NCBI GenBank assembly: GCA_036504075.1
Contig: DASXVX010000007.1
Location: 62,001 to 126,000, forward strand
Reading direction: 5' to 3'
DNA: 64,000 nucleotides
DNA from: DASXVX01 sp036504075
GTDB taxonomy: Bacteria; Bacillota; Sulfobacillia; Symbiobacteriales; Symbiobacteriaceae
Each line of letters starts with the position of its first letter. Position 1 is the first letter of the stretch. Positions 55,962-63,893 of this stretch are shown here, in pieces. The notes below the pieces were generated by a model. The model worked only from the letters and a program-made list of their open reading frames with translations, was not told where the DNA came from and ran no database searches. The position numbers were made by a program, and so were the translations under genes.

Positions 55962-57097
55962 GAGATCATTTTCAGGAAGTAGCGGCAGTTTTCCACCAGG
56001 TCCGGCCCGGCTCTGAACAGCCCGCCGCCGATCAGGAAGATCACGTCCCGGCCGTACAGTTCCAGCATCTCCGGCACCCGATCCATGGTCATGCCGCCGC
56101 CAGGGGCCGGGAAAATCGGCCGAACCGGACCCATCTCCGCACGGGTGCCTTCGGCGATCGACCGGCACTCCTCCCGGCTGAAGGCGAACCGCCCGCCGTA
56201 ATTCGGGTAGATGGTCGCGTCGGCCCCGGCCAGCCGGGCGATTTGGCCGAACAGGGCATAGTGCGACACGCCTGAGTCGGGCGACGTGACGAAGCTGCCC
56301 TGGAAGGCCGGGTGGCTCATGACCGGCAGGCCGATGCGGTCGTCACTGGCCAGGCGCCGCATGGCGTCCAGCCCCACCAGACCCGGCGCAACCAGCAGGC
56401 CGCCGGCGCCCGCCTGCCGGGCGAACAGCGCCTTCGCGATGATCTGATCCGCCGGCGCCGTCACGTTCGGCAGGTAAATTACCTTGCGTCCCGTCTCCCG
56501 GTTGGCCCGGGCTACAGCGTCGGCGCATCGCTCCACCCGCTCGTTGAACGGGGCGAACGGCTGGTCCGCCAGCCCGTGGTCGTCCTTGATCATGTCGACG
56601 CCGCCTATGGCGCACTGGTACGCGAGGTCCGCCAACTGTGCGGCCGACAGGCCCATGGGCTTCAGCGCCGTGCACAGCAGCGGGCGCTCCGGCACGCCCA
56701 GGTACTCCCGCAGGCCGGCCCGCCCGAAGCGTGGCCCCTTGAACCGGGCCAGCAGGCTCGCCGGCAGCCCGAACCGTTCCAGCCGGACGCCCGGCTTGAT
56801 GCTCACGTTCCCGAACAGCACGTTTAAAAACTGGGTCAGCTCAAACCCGGTCGTCTCCAGGGCGTAGCTGATCACCGCCTCCCAGCGGTCCATCCCAACC
56901 GGGGCAAGCGATTCTAACCGCCCGACGACTTGCGTCCGGATGTCGCCCGGCGGCAGCAGGTCTTCCGGGAACTCCACCGTCTGCTCCAGGCAAATGTCTT
57001 TCGCCTTGGCCTCGGCCTCTTCATACGACCCGGTCAGCCGGTAAGCCGCCCAAAACCGGTCGCCACTCACGATCAGACTGGGATTTGGCAGCAGCAT
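55958..57097 (-). CDS. RuBisCO-like protein (form IV family)
   Basis: 379 residues with the complete RuBisCO fold: N-domain (~1-110) and barrel. CTALKPMGLS holds the Lys equal to K175 (residue 146), and the metal motif GGVDMIKDDHGLADQ holds the carbamylated-lysine equivalent K171 and D173, but His174 replaces the glutamate. SHPAFQGSF and PAPGGGM/LIGGGLFR are phosphate-site strands. The loop-6 lysine of true RuBisCO is not seen, so carboxylation of RuBP is unlikely. Relatives enolise or decarboxylate sugar phosphates (MtnW, apionate RLPs). The ATG overlaps the transketolase stop by 1 base (TAATG). Confidence 0.92.
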   Translation of the reverse strand: MLLPNPSLIVSGDRFWAAYRLTGSYEEAEAKAKDICLEQTVEFPEDLLPPGDIRTQVVGRLESLAPVGMDRWEAVISYALETTGFELTQFLNVLFGNVSIKPGVRLERFGLPASLLARFKGPRFGRAGLREYLGVPERPLLCTALKPMGLSAAQLADLAYQCAIGGVDMIKDDHGLADQPFAPFNERVERCADAVARANRETGRKVIYLPNVTAPADQIIAKALFARQAGAGGLLVAPGLVGLDAMRRLASDDRIGLPVMSHPAFQGSFVTSPDSGVSHYALFGQIARLAGADATIYPNYGGRFAFSREECRSIAEGTRAEMGPVRPIFPAPGGGMTMDRVPEMLELYGRDVIFLIGGGLFRAGPDLVENCRYFLKMIS

Positions 57098-58104
57098 TAC
57101 AGCGCCTCCGCCTTCGCTTCACTATGGACTGCGGTCAGCCGGACCGCCGCCAGGTCATCCTCCGTAATGCCGAAGGACTCGCCGGTCAGCCGCTCCACTT
57201 GCCGCACCAGCGCCGTGGCGTCCAGCCCAAGTTCTTTCATCAGGTACGGGCGGCTGGCCCCGTGCGCAAACACGTCCGGAATCCCGATGCGGACCAGCTT
57301 TTTGCCTACGCCGGCCTCCGCCATCACTTCCGCCACCGCCGTGCCCAGGCCGCCGATCGTGGTATGGTTCTCCATGGTAATGACCCCGTTACGGGCGCCG
57401 GCGATAGCCTCCAGCACCTGTGGGTCCGTGAAGGGCTTGAGCGTCGATACATGCAGGTGCGCGATGGACAGGCCCCGCTGCTTCAGCACCCGGGTCGCCC
57501 GCATCGCCTCCTCCGTGCAGATGCCCTCCGTGAGCAGGGCGATGTCGGACCCCCGGCTCAGGACCCGGGCGCGGTTGAGCCGGAAGGGTTCGGACGCGTC
57601 GAACAGCCGGGGCAGCTCGCCCCGCAGCATCCGCACGTATACCGGGCCATCCACTGCCTGGGCCACGTCCAGCACCGACTCCGCGTCCGTCGCGTCGCCG
57701 GTTGACAGAATCGTCATGTTCGGCAGGCCCCGCAGCACCGCCACGTCTTCAATCGCCTGGTGTGTCGCCCCGCCCGGCGTCAGAATGCCCGGCAGGAAGC
57801 CAATCAACCGCACCGGCAGGTTCGGGTAGGCCACCGACATGGCCAACTGGTCGTACGCCCGCCGGTAAATGAAGACGGCAAAGGTGTGAATCCAGGGCGA
57901 CAGCCCTTCCCTGGCCATACCGCCGGCCATGGAGAGCATGTTCTGCTCCGTGAGGCCCATGCTGAAGAACCGGTCGGGATACGTGTCCCGGAAGACGTCC
58001 GCCTCGCAAGAGCTCGTGAGGTCGGCGGAGAGCACCACCACGTCGGGCCGGTCCTTCGCCCACGCTACCAGGTTGTGCGCATGCACTTTCTGCAGCAGTT
58101 CCAC
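57097..58104 (-). CDS. Transketolase C-terminal subunit (pyrimidine-binding and C domains)
   Basis: 335 residues. NLVAWAKDRPDVVVLSADLTSSCEADVFRDTYPDRFFSMGLTEQNMLSMAGGMAREGLSPWIHTFAVFIYRRAYDQ is the Pyr domain with the catalytic glutamate in LTEQNM, followed by THQAIEDVAVLRGLPNMTIL and a transketolase C-domain (VITMENHTTIGGLGTAVAEVM). Split N/C transketolase pairs occur in several sugar-catabolic clusters. It needs the partner encoded 4 bases upstream. The GTG or ATG at 58104 lies right after that partner's stop. Confidence 0.92.
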   Translation of the reverse strand: MELLQKVHAHNLVAWAKDRPDVVVLSADLTSSCEADVFRDTYPDRFFSMGLTEQNMLSMAGGMAREGLSPWIHTFAVFIYRRAYDQLAMSVAYPNLPVRLIGFLPGILTPGGATHQAIEDVAVLRGLPNMTILSTGDATDAESVLDVAQAVDGPVYVRMLRGELPRLFDASEPFRLNRARVLSRGSDIALLTEGICTEEAMRATRVLKQRGLSIAHLHVSTLKPFTDPQVLEAIAGARNGVITMENHTTIGGLGTAVAEVMAEAGVGKKLVRIGIPDVFAHGASRPYLMKELGLDATALVRQVERLTGESFGITEDDLAAVRLTAVHSEAKAEAL

Positions 58105-58108
58105 CGGC

Positions 58109-59047
58109 CTACACCCCCTGCTTCATGGCCGCCAGGGCCGTTTCATACAGCTGCTTCTCGTCGGCGTTCTTGAAACGCAGGTAGTGCAGCTTCGGGGCAT
58201 TCCGCCGCAACAGTTCGACGCCCCGGCACGGGTCGGTGTCGCAGAGCACCACCAGCGGCCGGCCATCCGGCTCCACGTCCGCCGGGGCCGCCAGCGCCTC
58301 AATATCGTGCCCGTCCACCTGAAAGACGCGGGCGCCGAACGCTTCCAGCCGCTGCCGGAGCGGCTCAATGTTCATTACGTCGGCCATTTTGCCGTCGCAC
58401 TGCTGGCCGTTCACGTCCACGTAGATGCCCAGCCGGTCCAGCTTGTAGAACGACAGGACCGCCAGGGCTTCCCAGGTTTGGCCTTCCTGGAACTCGCCGT
58501 CCGACATGTAGACCCACGTCCGGCCCGTTTCGCCCCGGAGCCTGCGGGCGAGCGCCACGCCGGCGGCCTGGCTGAGCCCCTGGCCCAGCGAGCCCGTCGT
58601 GACCTCCATGCCCGGGGAGTGCTCTGCGCCGATCATTTCCACCGACGCGCCGTCCTGATTGAACTGGGCCAGCCCATCCGGAGCCAAGCGGCCCGTTTCA
58701 ATCAGCGCGGCGTAAAGCACCAGCGCGTAGTGGGCCGGCGACAGGTAGAACCGGTCCAGGTGGGGCGCTCGGGGGCCGTTGTAGGCCGCGCCCGTGAAGT
58801 AGTCCGAGTTTCCCGGACCCGGCACGCCGGGAAACGGCAGCGGAACCAGGGGCGCCACGCTCGGCCCCAGGTTCATAATCTTTACGTACAGCGCCGCCAG
58901 CGTCTCGGCCGAGGAGCACGCCTGGCTAAGGTACCCGCCGTTGTTGTTCAGCGTGTGTTCCAGCACCCGGCGCCGGACTCCGGCGGCCACCCGGCATGCC
59001 TCAGCCTGCCAGTCCACGGTCTGGCACGCATTCGTTGTGGGATTCAT
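58109..59047 (-). CDS. Transketolase N-terminal subunit (TPP-binding domain)
   Basis: 312 residues. TPP motif YMSDGEFQEGQTWEALAVLSFYKLDRLGIYVDVN (GDG-E...N pattern), RFYLSPAHYALVLYAAL and GSLGQGLSQAAGVALARRLRG are transketolase blocks. In the first helix region NNNGGYLSQACSSAETLAALY, the usual SGHPGG histidine is replaced, so donor or phosphate handling may differ. ATG 59047 with AAAGGGGAG at 6-7 bases and a good promoter upstream. First gene of the operon with transketolase C subunit, RuBisCO-like protein and kinase. Confidence 0.9.
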   Translation of the reverse strand: MNPTTNACQTVDWQAEACRVAAGVRRRVLEHTLNNNGGYLSQACSSAETLAALYVKIMNLGPSVAPLVPLPFPGVPGPGNSDYFTGAAYNGPRAPHLDRFYLSPAHYALVLYAALIETGRLAPDGLAQFNQDGASVEMIGAEHSPGMEVTTGSLGQGLSQAAGVALARRLRGETGRTWVYMSDGEFQEGQTWEALAVLSFYKLDRLGIYVDVNGQQCDGKMADVMNIEPLRQRLEAFGARVFQVDGHDIEALAAPADVEPDGRPLVVLCDTDPCRGVELLRRNAPKLHYLRFKNADEKQLYETALAAMKQGV

Positions 59048-59098
59048 GGCTCGCTCCCCTTTGACATCCAATCTCACCTGCGCAAATGGTACAGTGCC

Positions 59099-59127
59099 TT
59101 TGTAGCATTCACCCCTGGCCCTGTCAA
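59099..59127 (-). promoter_or_regulatory. Sigma-A promoter of the split-transketolase/RuBisCO-like operon
   Basis: On the minus strand TTGACA (59127-59122), 17-base spacer, TACAAA (59104-59099), about 52 bases before the first ATG. Just upstream lies a perfect 9-bp hairpin GCGACTGAC / GTCAGTCGC (59131-59151) that may be an operator. Confidence 0.75.
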
Positions 59128-59157
59128 CCGGCGACTGACGAAGTCAGTCGCGAAAAT

Positions 59158-59182
59158 CCCCGGCGCCGTAGCGGCGCCGGGG
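59158..59182 (-). terminator. Rho-independent terminator of rsfS
   Basis: CCCCGGCGCCG / CGGCGCCGGGG, loop TAG, followed on the minus strand by ATTTTCG. It separates the obg-rsfS block from the RuBisCO-like operon. Confidence 0.85.
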
Positions 59183-59204
59183 TTGTTCATGATCGTGTTC
59201 CGCT

Positions 59205-59564
59205 CTAACCCGCTTCGGACCGAGGCATGGCAACTTCGAGAGCATCGCCCCAGAGGCGCTCCAGGTTGTAAAACCGGCGCTCTTCCTCCTGCATGACATG
59301 AACGACGATATAGCCGAAATCGAGCAGAATCCACCGGCCGTTCTGATAACCCTCCATGTGATGCAGACGCAGCCCGAAACCGGACACTTTCTCCTCCACG
59401 TAATCTGCAATGGCCCGCACATGCGTGGCGCTGGTACCAGTGCAAAGGACGAAGTAATCCGTGATGGTGCTGATGGAGCGGATATCCAGAATCCGGACCT
59501 CCTTGGCCTTCTTATCGTCCGCGGTCAAGGCGGCCACCCGGGCCAGTTTGGCGGATTCTACCAA
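59205..59564 (-). CDS. rsfS: Ribosomal silencing factor RsfS
   Basis: 119 residues. DKKAKEVRILDIRSISTITDYFVLCTGTSATHVRAIADYVEEKV...HHMEGYQNGRWILLDFGYIVVHVMQEEERRFYNLERLWGDA is the full family signature. It blocks subunit joining by binding L14 in starvation. The TTG at 59564 has AAAGGGGAA at 8 bases and gives the usual length; an ATG at 59621 adds 19 residues with AGGAGG 15 bases off. Confidence 0.94.
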   Translation of the reverse strand: MVESAKLARVAALTADDKKAKEVRILDIRSISTITDYFVLCTGTSATHVRAIADYVEEKVSGFGLRLHHMEGYQNGRWILLDFGYIVVHVMQEEERRFYNLERLWGDALEVAMPRSEAG

Positions 59565-59641
59565 ATCGGCATTCCCCTTTCGCCCGCGGATTTCGACTCC
59601 TTCTACAATACCGTATTCCATCTTTATGGTCCGGTTCCTCC

Positions 59642-60946
59642 TTATTTTGTCAACAATTCTCGCCCCAATTCGACCCGTACGTCATACGCCGTCTGGTCCG
59701 TGGGTTGACTGACCAGTTCCGTGGACACGCCCCGGGAGGTGAGCGAACGGTCCACCAGCTGGCCTTTGGCCGCATTACCGGTCAAATCGGTGATACGGGT
59801 CTTGGTGGGCACTTCTCCGGCCGCAGGTGTCATCGTGACCACGAAGCCCTGTTCGGAGAATTGCTTCGCAATCTGCGCCGCTAAATCCGCCTGGCCGGCA
59901 CTGACGAGCTGTACTTTCGTCTTGGCGGCCTCCTGTGGATCGATGCCCCGGATAGACTTGTCCACCACTTTGCGGGTTTCATCTGGGTCCGGGACGAAAT
60001 AGCTCAACCGCATTCCCAGAACCGGGTCCATAATGTAGGCGTCCGTACCGGGCAGCGTGAAAAACTCCACGTCCTGCTTCCCCATGGTCGCCGCCAAGCC
60101 CGCCAGCCGGCCAACCTCCACGGTGGAGTCGACATACTTCGAGATATCCAACATCTGTTTCGGCAGGTTGATCAGGTTAGACGGTTTGAGGATCTCATCC
60201 ATTACGTTGCTCAGGAACTGCTGCTGGGTACGGATGCGACCCAGGTCACCGTCCGGGTATCCGGTCCCATCATTATTGTGGCGCCAGCGGACAAATTCAA
60301 GCGCCTGCTTGCCCATCAGTTTCTGGGGGCCCGGCTGGAAGTGGATATGCAGGTTCTGATCCGGATCGTCGTAGTCCATTTTTCGGGGGATGCTCACGCG
60401 AACGCCACCGAAGTTGTCGACTATCCGGCGGAAGCCATCCAGCTTGATCACGACCGTGTAGTGAATCGTGACGTCCAGCAAGTCTTCCACGGTCTTAAGC
60501 GCCCGCAGGTTGGCCGGGAACTGCTTGTCCCCCACGCCGTAAGCATAGGCGCCGTTAATTTTCTCGTAGGTGCCCTTGCCGGCCAGTAGCGCCCGGGTGT
60601 CCCGGGGAATCTGCAGGACGGAGATCTTTTTGGCCTCCGCGTCCACAGAAATCAGCATCATCACGTCCGAGCGGAGCTGGTCATTGTCCAGGCCCATCAG
60701 CAAAATGTTAAGCCGCTGGTACGCCTGCACCGGAACCGGCACTGGCCGGACTTCCGGCGCCACCTCGGGCGGGAGTGGGTCCGATATCTGGCCTACAGCC
60801 ACGGAAAACATCGCGACGGAATAGAAAACCAGGCCGGCGATGATCCCGGCGACCGCCAGCAGGATGATGCGCAACCAGACGGCCCAGCGGGCCCGGTGGC
60901 GGCGCCTGGAGCGGGGACCCATCAAGTCTAGTTGCGAGATGGCCAC
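59642..60946 (-). CDS. LCP (LytR-CpsA-Psr) family cell-wall glycopolymer ligase
   Basis: 434 residues. Cytoplasmic basic N-terminus, one membrane segment (~25-50), LCP catalytic domain (~75-255: NILLMGLDNDQLRSDVMMLISVDAEAKKISVLQIPRDTRA with the D-x-L-R-S-D and P-R-D-T elements, GGVRVSIPRKMDY, ALEFVRWRHNNDGTGYPDGDLGRIRTQQQFL) and a C-terminal LytR_C domain (~320-430). It transfers wall teichoic acid-like polymers to peptidoglycan. GTG 60946 after GGGAGGG. Part of the obg-rsfS block. Confidence 0.93.
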   Translation of the reverse strand: MAISQLDLMGPRSRRRHRARWAVWLRIILLAVAGIIAGLVFYSVAMFSVAVGQISDPLPPEVAPEVRPVPVPVQAYQRLNILLMGLDNDQLRSDVMMLISVDAEAKKISVLQIPRDTRALLAGKGTYEKINGAYAYGVGDKQFPANLRALKTVEDLLDVTIHYTVVIKLDGFRRIVDNFGGVRVSIPRKMDYDDPDQNLHIHFQPGPQKLMGKQALEFVRWRHNNDGTGYPDGDLGRIRTQQQFLSNVMDEILKPSNLINLPKQMLDISKYVDSTVEVGRLAGLAATMGKQDVEFFTLPGTDAYIMDPVLGMRLSYFVPDPDETRKVVDKSIRGIDPQEAAKTKVQLVSAGQADLAAQIAKQFSEQGFVVTMTPAAGEVPTKTRITDLTGNAAKGQLVDRSLTSRGVSTELVSQPTDQTAYDVRVELGRELLTK

Positions 60947-60962
60947 AGTGGGACCCTCCCGA

Positions 60963-61553
60963 TTAGCCGGGGGGCAACGTCCGGCCGGCAATGGTGGTAA
61001 TCAGCCAGTTACGGGCCTGGACCGAATACAGGTGCAGCAGAAACCCCTGGTTGATAACGTGGCGGATGGTGGAGTCGAGGGCCATGAGCAGCGCCCGGTC
61101 CAGGTCCCAGCGGGCGAGGGTCCGAATCTCGTCGACGCCCGGGAACTTCCGGCCTGGTTCAATAAAATCCGCCACCCAGATGATTTTCTCCACCAGGCCC
61201 ATGCCCGGCCGGCCGGTGGTATGCCAACGGATGGCATCCAACTCGGTCTGGTCGGTCACCAGCCCCTGTTCTTTCAGCAGCACCGCGGCCACCGCCCCAT
61301 GCAGGAGGTGCGGCTGGTCTACCTCCAGCGGGTCGACGATCAGGCCGTGGCTACGCCCGTATTCCAGCAGTTGTTCGGCCGACATATGCTTGGCATAGTC
61401 ATGCATGAGCGCCGCCACTTCAGTTTGTAGGGCCGGGGCCCCGTACAGGCGCGCCAACTCCCGGGCAGTGTCAACCACACGGTAGATATGCTCCAGTCGC
61501 GGCCCTTTGATTTTCTGCTTCAGGACGGCCTCCAGTTCAGCCCAGCGCTCCAA
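60963..61553 (-). CDS. yqeK: HD-domain hydrolase YqeK
   Basis: 196 residues. GPRLEHIYRVVDTARELARLYG and ALMHDYAKH give the first metal histidine and HD pair; LLHGAVAAVLL and IRWHTTGRPGM the others. YqeK family enzymes hydrolyse diadenosine tetraphosphate to ADP. TTG 61553 after GGAGGGG. The neighbour nadD is a constant partner. Confidence 0.92.
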   Translation of the reverse strand: MERWAELEAVLKQKIKGPRLEHIYRVVDTARELARLYGAPALQTEVAALMHDYAKHMSAEQLLEYGRSHGLIVDPLEVDQPHLLHGAVAAVLLKEQGLVTDQTELDAIRWHTTGRPGMGLVEKIIWVADFIEPGRKFPGVDEIRTLARWDLDRALLMALDSTIRHVINQGFLLHLYSVQARNWLITTIAGRTLPPG

Positions 61554-61629
61554 GACAGCCCCTCCGTTTCGTCTGAGAGTTAGACGTTGCCCGCCCGCCC
61601 TCGGTTCCACCGATTGAAAACCGGGCCGG

Positions 61630-62241
61630 TCAGACCGGCCCGGCGTATAGACCGTGCTCCGCGATATAGCCGGACACAGCCTCCGGCACCAGATACCGCA
61701 GAGGATACCCCACTGCCGCCAGTTGCCGGAGCCGGCTGCTGGAGACGGACACCCCGGGCGTCTCGAGAATCCGGATGCGGGCGGCCAGTTCCGGCCCCAG
61801 TTGAGCCAGCACTGCATCCCGCTGCTCCGCCGGGTAGCCCGGCCGGCTCACGACAACCAGATCGGTGAGGGTGAGCAGTGTCCGGTAGTCATACCAGGTT
61901 TGAATATCGATCAGGCTGTCCATGCCCACGATAAAGGCGGTCCGCCAGTCCGGATGCTCCGCCTGCACCGCCCGAATGGTATGAACGGTGTAGGACGGCC
62001 CCTCCCGCCCCAACTCCATGTCGGAGTAGGCAAAGCGGGGATTCCCGGCAATGGCAAGCCGGACCATGGCGCAGCGGTGCTCCACCGGCGATATCGGCCG
62101 CCCGGGCTTGTGCGGCGGCTGCCGGTTCGGCATAAAGATGACCCGGTCAAGCGCACAAAGGTGCATGGCACCCTCCGCTGCGGCGAGGTGCCCAAAATGG
62201 ACGGGGTCGAACGTGCCACCCATGAGACCCACGTACGGCAT
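61630..62241 (-). CDS. nadD: Nicotinate-nucleotide adenylyltransferase
   Basis: 203 residues. GLMGGTFDPVHFGHLAAAE (5-23) with the HIGH-like motif, MPNRQPPHK, IVGMDSLIDIQTWYDY and SSSRLRQLAAVG near the end (ISSTxIR-type). It makes deamido-NAD for NAD synthesis. ATG 62241 with GAAGGTGA upstream; a GTG three codons earlier lies within the ribosome site. Confidence 0.95.
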   Translation of the reverse strand: MPYVGLMGGTFDPVHFGHLAAAEGAMHLCALDRVIFMPNRQPPHKPGRPISPVEHRCAMVRLAIAGNPRFAYSDMELGREGPSYTVHTIRAVQAEHPDWRTAFIVGMDSLIDIQTWYDYRTLLTLTDLVVVSRPGYPAEQRDAVLAQLGPELAARIRILETPGVSVSSSRLRQLAAVGYPLRYLVPEAVSGYIAEHGLYAGPV

Positions 62242-62275
62242 GGCGTTCACCTTCTAGCGGAGATTGCCCACCCGG

Positions 62276-62572
62276 CTACTCCGGCAGTTCAATCCGGGGT
62301 TCTTCCTCATTCCGCCGGTACAGGAGGAAGTTGCGCCCCACTACCTGCACCAGTTCAGACTCGGTGGCCTCGGCGATGGCGGCGGCCGTCGCGTCCGGCG
62401 TCTCAGGCGATGTTTGCAGCACCCGGCCCTTGATTAGCTCCCGTGCAGTCAGGACGCCGTTCGCCTGCATGAGCACGTTGTCCGTGACGCCGTCCTTGCC
62501 GATGGTCAGAATCGGGTCCATGGTAACGCCCATGGCCCGCAAAAACCGTTTCTGCTTGCCCCGCAACTCCAC
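62276..62572 (-). CDS. yhbY: RNA-binding protein YhbY (CRM domain)
   Basis: 98 residues. KQKRFLRAMGVTMDPILTIGKDGVTDNVLMQANGVLTARELIKGRVL is the CRM fold; the usual GxxG loop appears as GKDG, and VQVVGRNFLLYRRNEE ends the domain. It associates with pre-50S ribosomes. GTG 62572 with AGGAGTG; 12 bases after obg. Confidence 0.93.
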   Translation of the reverse strand: MELRGKQKRFLRAMGVTMDPILTIGKDGVTDNVLMQANGVLTARELIKGRVLQTSPETPDATAAAIAEATESELVQVVGRNFLLYRRNEEEPRIELPE

Positions 62573-62584
62573 CCAGATTCACTC

Positions 62585-63865
62585 CTAGCTGATCGGCTCC
62601 GAAGTCAGTTCAAACTCGATATCGGCCACGCGAATCGTGTCGCCGTCCTCCGCCCCGTAGTCCCGGAGAGCCTTTTCGACCCCTTTGGCCTTGAGGATGT
62701 GCAGGAACCGCTTGACCGCCTCGTCGTTCTCCCACATGGTCATGGCCACCAACTTTTCGATCTCCTTGCCGGTGACGTGCCACAGGCCCTCTTCTTTATG
62801 GATGTGGAATTCGTCTTCCTGCGGCCGGTAGACCTTCATCGGCTCCAATTCCAGCTTCTCCTCCGGCACGTAAGCGGCAATCGCGTCCGCCGCCGCCTGC
62901 AGCAGCGGTTTCAGTCCTTCGCCGGTGACGCCGGAAAGCGGGAACACCTTGTGGCCCATGGCCTCCAGCGCCGCTCGTACCCGTGACAAGTTCTCGCGGG
63001 CTTCCGTCAGGTCCATTTTGTTGAAGGCGACCAGCGTCGGCCGTCGGACCAGTTCCGCGTTAAACTCGGCGAGTTCACGGCGGATGATCTCGAAGTCCTC
63101 CAGCGGGTCCCGCCCCTCGGTGCCGGCGCCGTCCAGCACGTGGATGAGCACTTTCGTCCGCTCGATGTGGCGCAGGAATTCGTGGCCGAGCCCCACACCC
63201 TCGTGGGCGCCTTCGATGAGGCCGGGAATATCCGCCAGCACGAACGAACGCCCGTCGCCCACGTCCACCACGCCCAGAATCGGGTTCAGGGTAGTGAACG
63301 GGTAGTTGGCGATTTTCGGCTTGGCCGCACTGACCCGAGAGAGGAACGTGGACTTACCCGCGTTGGGGAAGCCGACCAGACCGGCGTCGGCAATTACTTT
63401 CAGTTCCAGCACCAGATAGTGCTCTGCACCCGGCTCGCCCTTCTCGTAGAAAGTCGGGCACTTGTTGGTGGGCGTGGCAAAGCGCATGTTGCCCCGGCCG
63501 CCCCGCCCGCCTTTGGCCACCACGGCCCGCTGGCCGGGCTCGGTCAGGTCGAACAGCAACTCCCCGGTGTCGTCGTTCTTGACCATGGTGCCCTGCGGCA
63601 CCTTGACGACCAGGTCCTCGCCCTGCGCACCGGCCTGGGACTTGGTAGCGCCCGGCGAACCTTTGGTCGCCTTGAAATGCCGGCGGTACTTGAAGTCCTG
63701 GAGCGTGTTCAGTCCCGAATCCACCACAAAAATCACATCGCCGCCGCGGCCGCCGTCGCCGCCCCAGGGGCCGCCCTCAGGCACAAACTTCTCCCGGCGG
63801 ATTGAGTTGGAACCCCGACCACCGTCGCCGCCCTTGACGTAGATTTTCGCCACATCAACAAACAT
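62585..63865 (-). CDS. obg: GTPase ObgE/CgtA
   Basis: 426 residues. Glycine-rich Obg domain (1-158: KGGDGGRGSNSIRREKFVPEGGPWGGDGGRGGDVIF), G domain with GFPNAGKSTFLSRVSAAKP, ADIPGLIEGAHEGVGLGHEFLRH and FNKMDLTEA, and a C-terminal OCT domain (~345-426) with GLWHVTGKEIEKLV. It assists 50S assembly and, in spore formers, phosphorelay and sporulation. ATG 63865 after AGGATGTGA. Confidence 0.96.
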   Translation of the reverse strand: MFVDVAKIYVKGGDGGRGSNSIRREKFVPEGGPWGGDGGRGGDVIFVVDSGLNTLQDFKYRRHFKATKGSPGATKSQAGAQGEDLVVKVPQGTMVKNDDTGELLFDLTEPGQRAVVAKGGRGGRGNMRFATPTNKCPTFYEKGEPGAEHYLVLELKVIADAGLVGFPNAGKSTFLSRVSAAKPKIANYPFTTLNPILGVVDVGDGRSFVLADIPGLIEGAHEGVGLGHEFLRHIERTKVLIHVLDGAGTEGRDPLEDFEIIRRELAEFNAELVRRPTLVAFNKMDLTEARENLSRVRAALEAMGHKVFPLSGVTGEGLKPLLQAAADAIAAYVPEEKLELEPMKVYRPQEDEFHIHKEEGLWHVTGKEIEKLVAMTMWENDEAVKRFLHILKAKGVEKALRDYGAEDGDTIRVADIEFELTSEPIS

Positions 63866-63893
63866 GGAATCACATCCTGGCCCGTATTTACGA

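Noticed and set aside
55958..57097. Functional RuBisCO for CO2 fixation
   Set aside because: Key positions for carboxylation (loop-6 lysine, K177, metal glutamate) are missing and no phosphoribulokinase is present.
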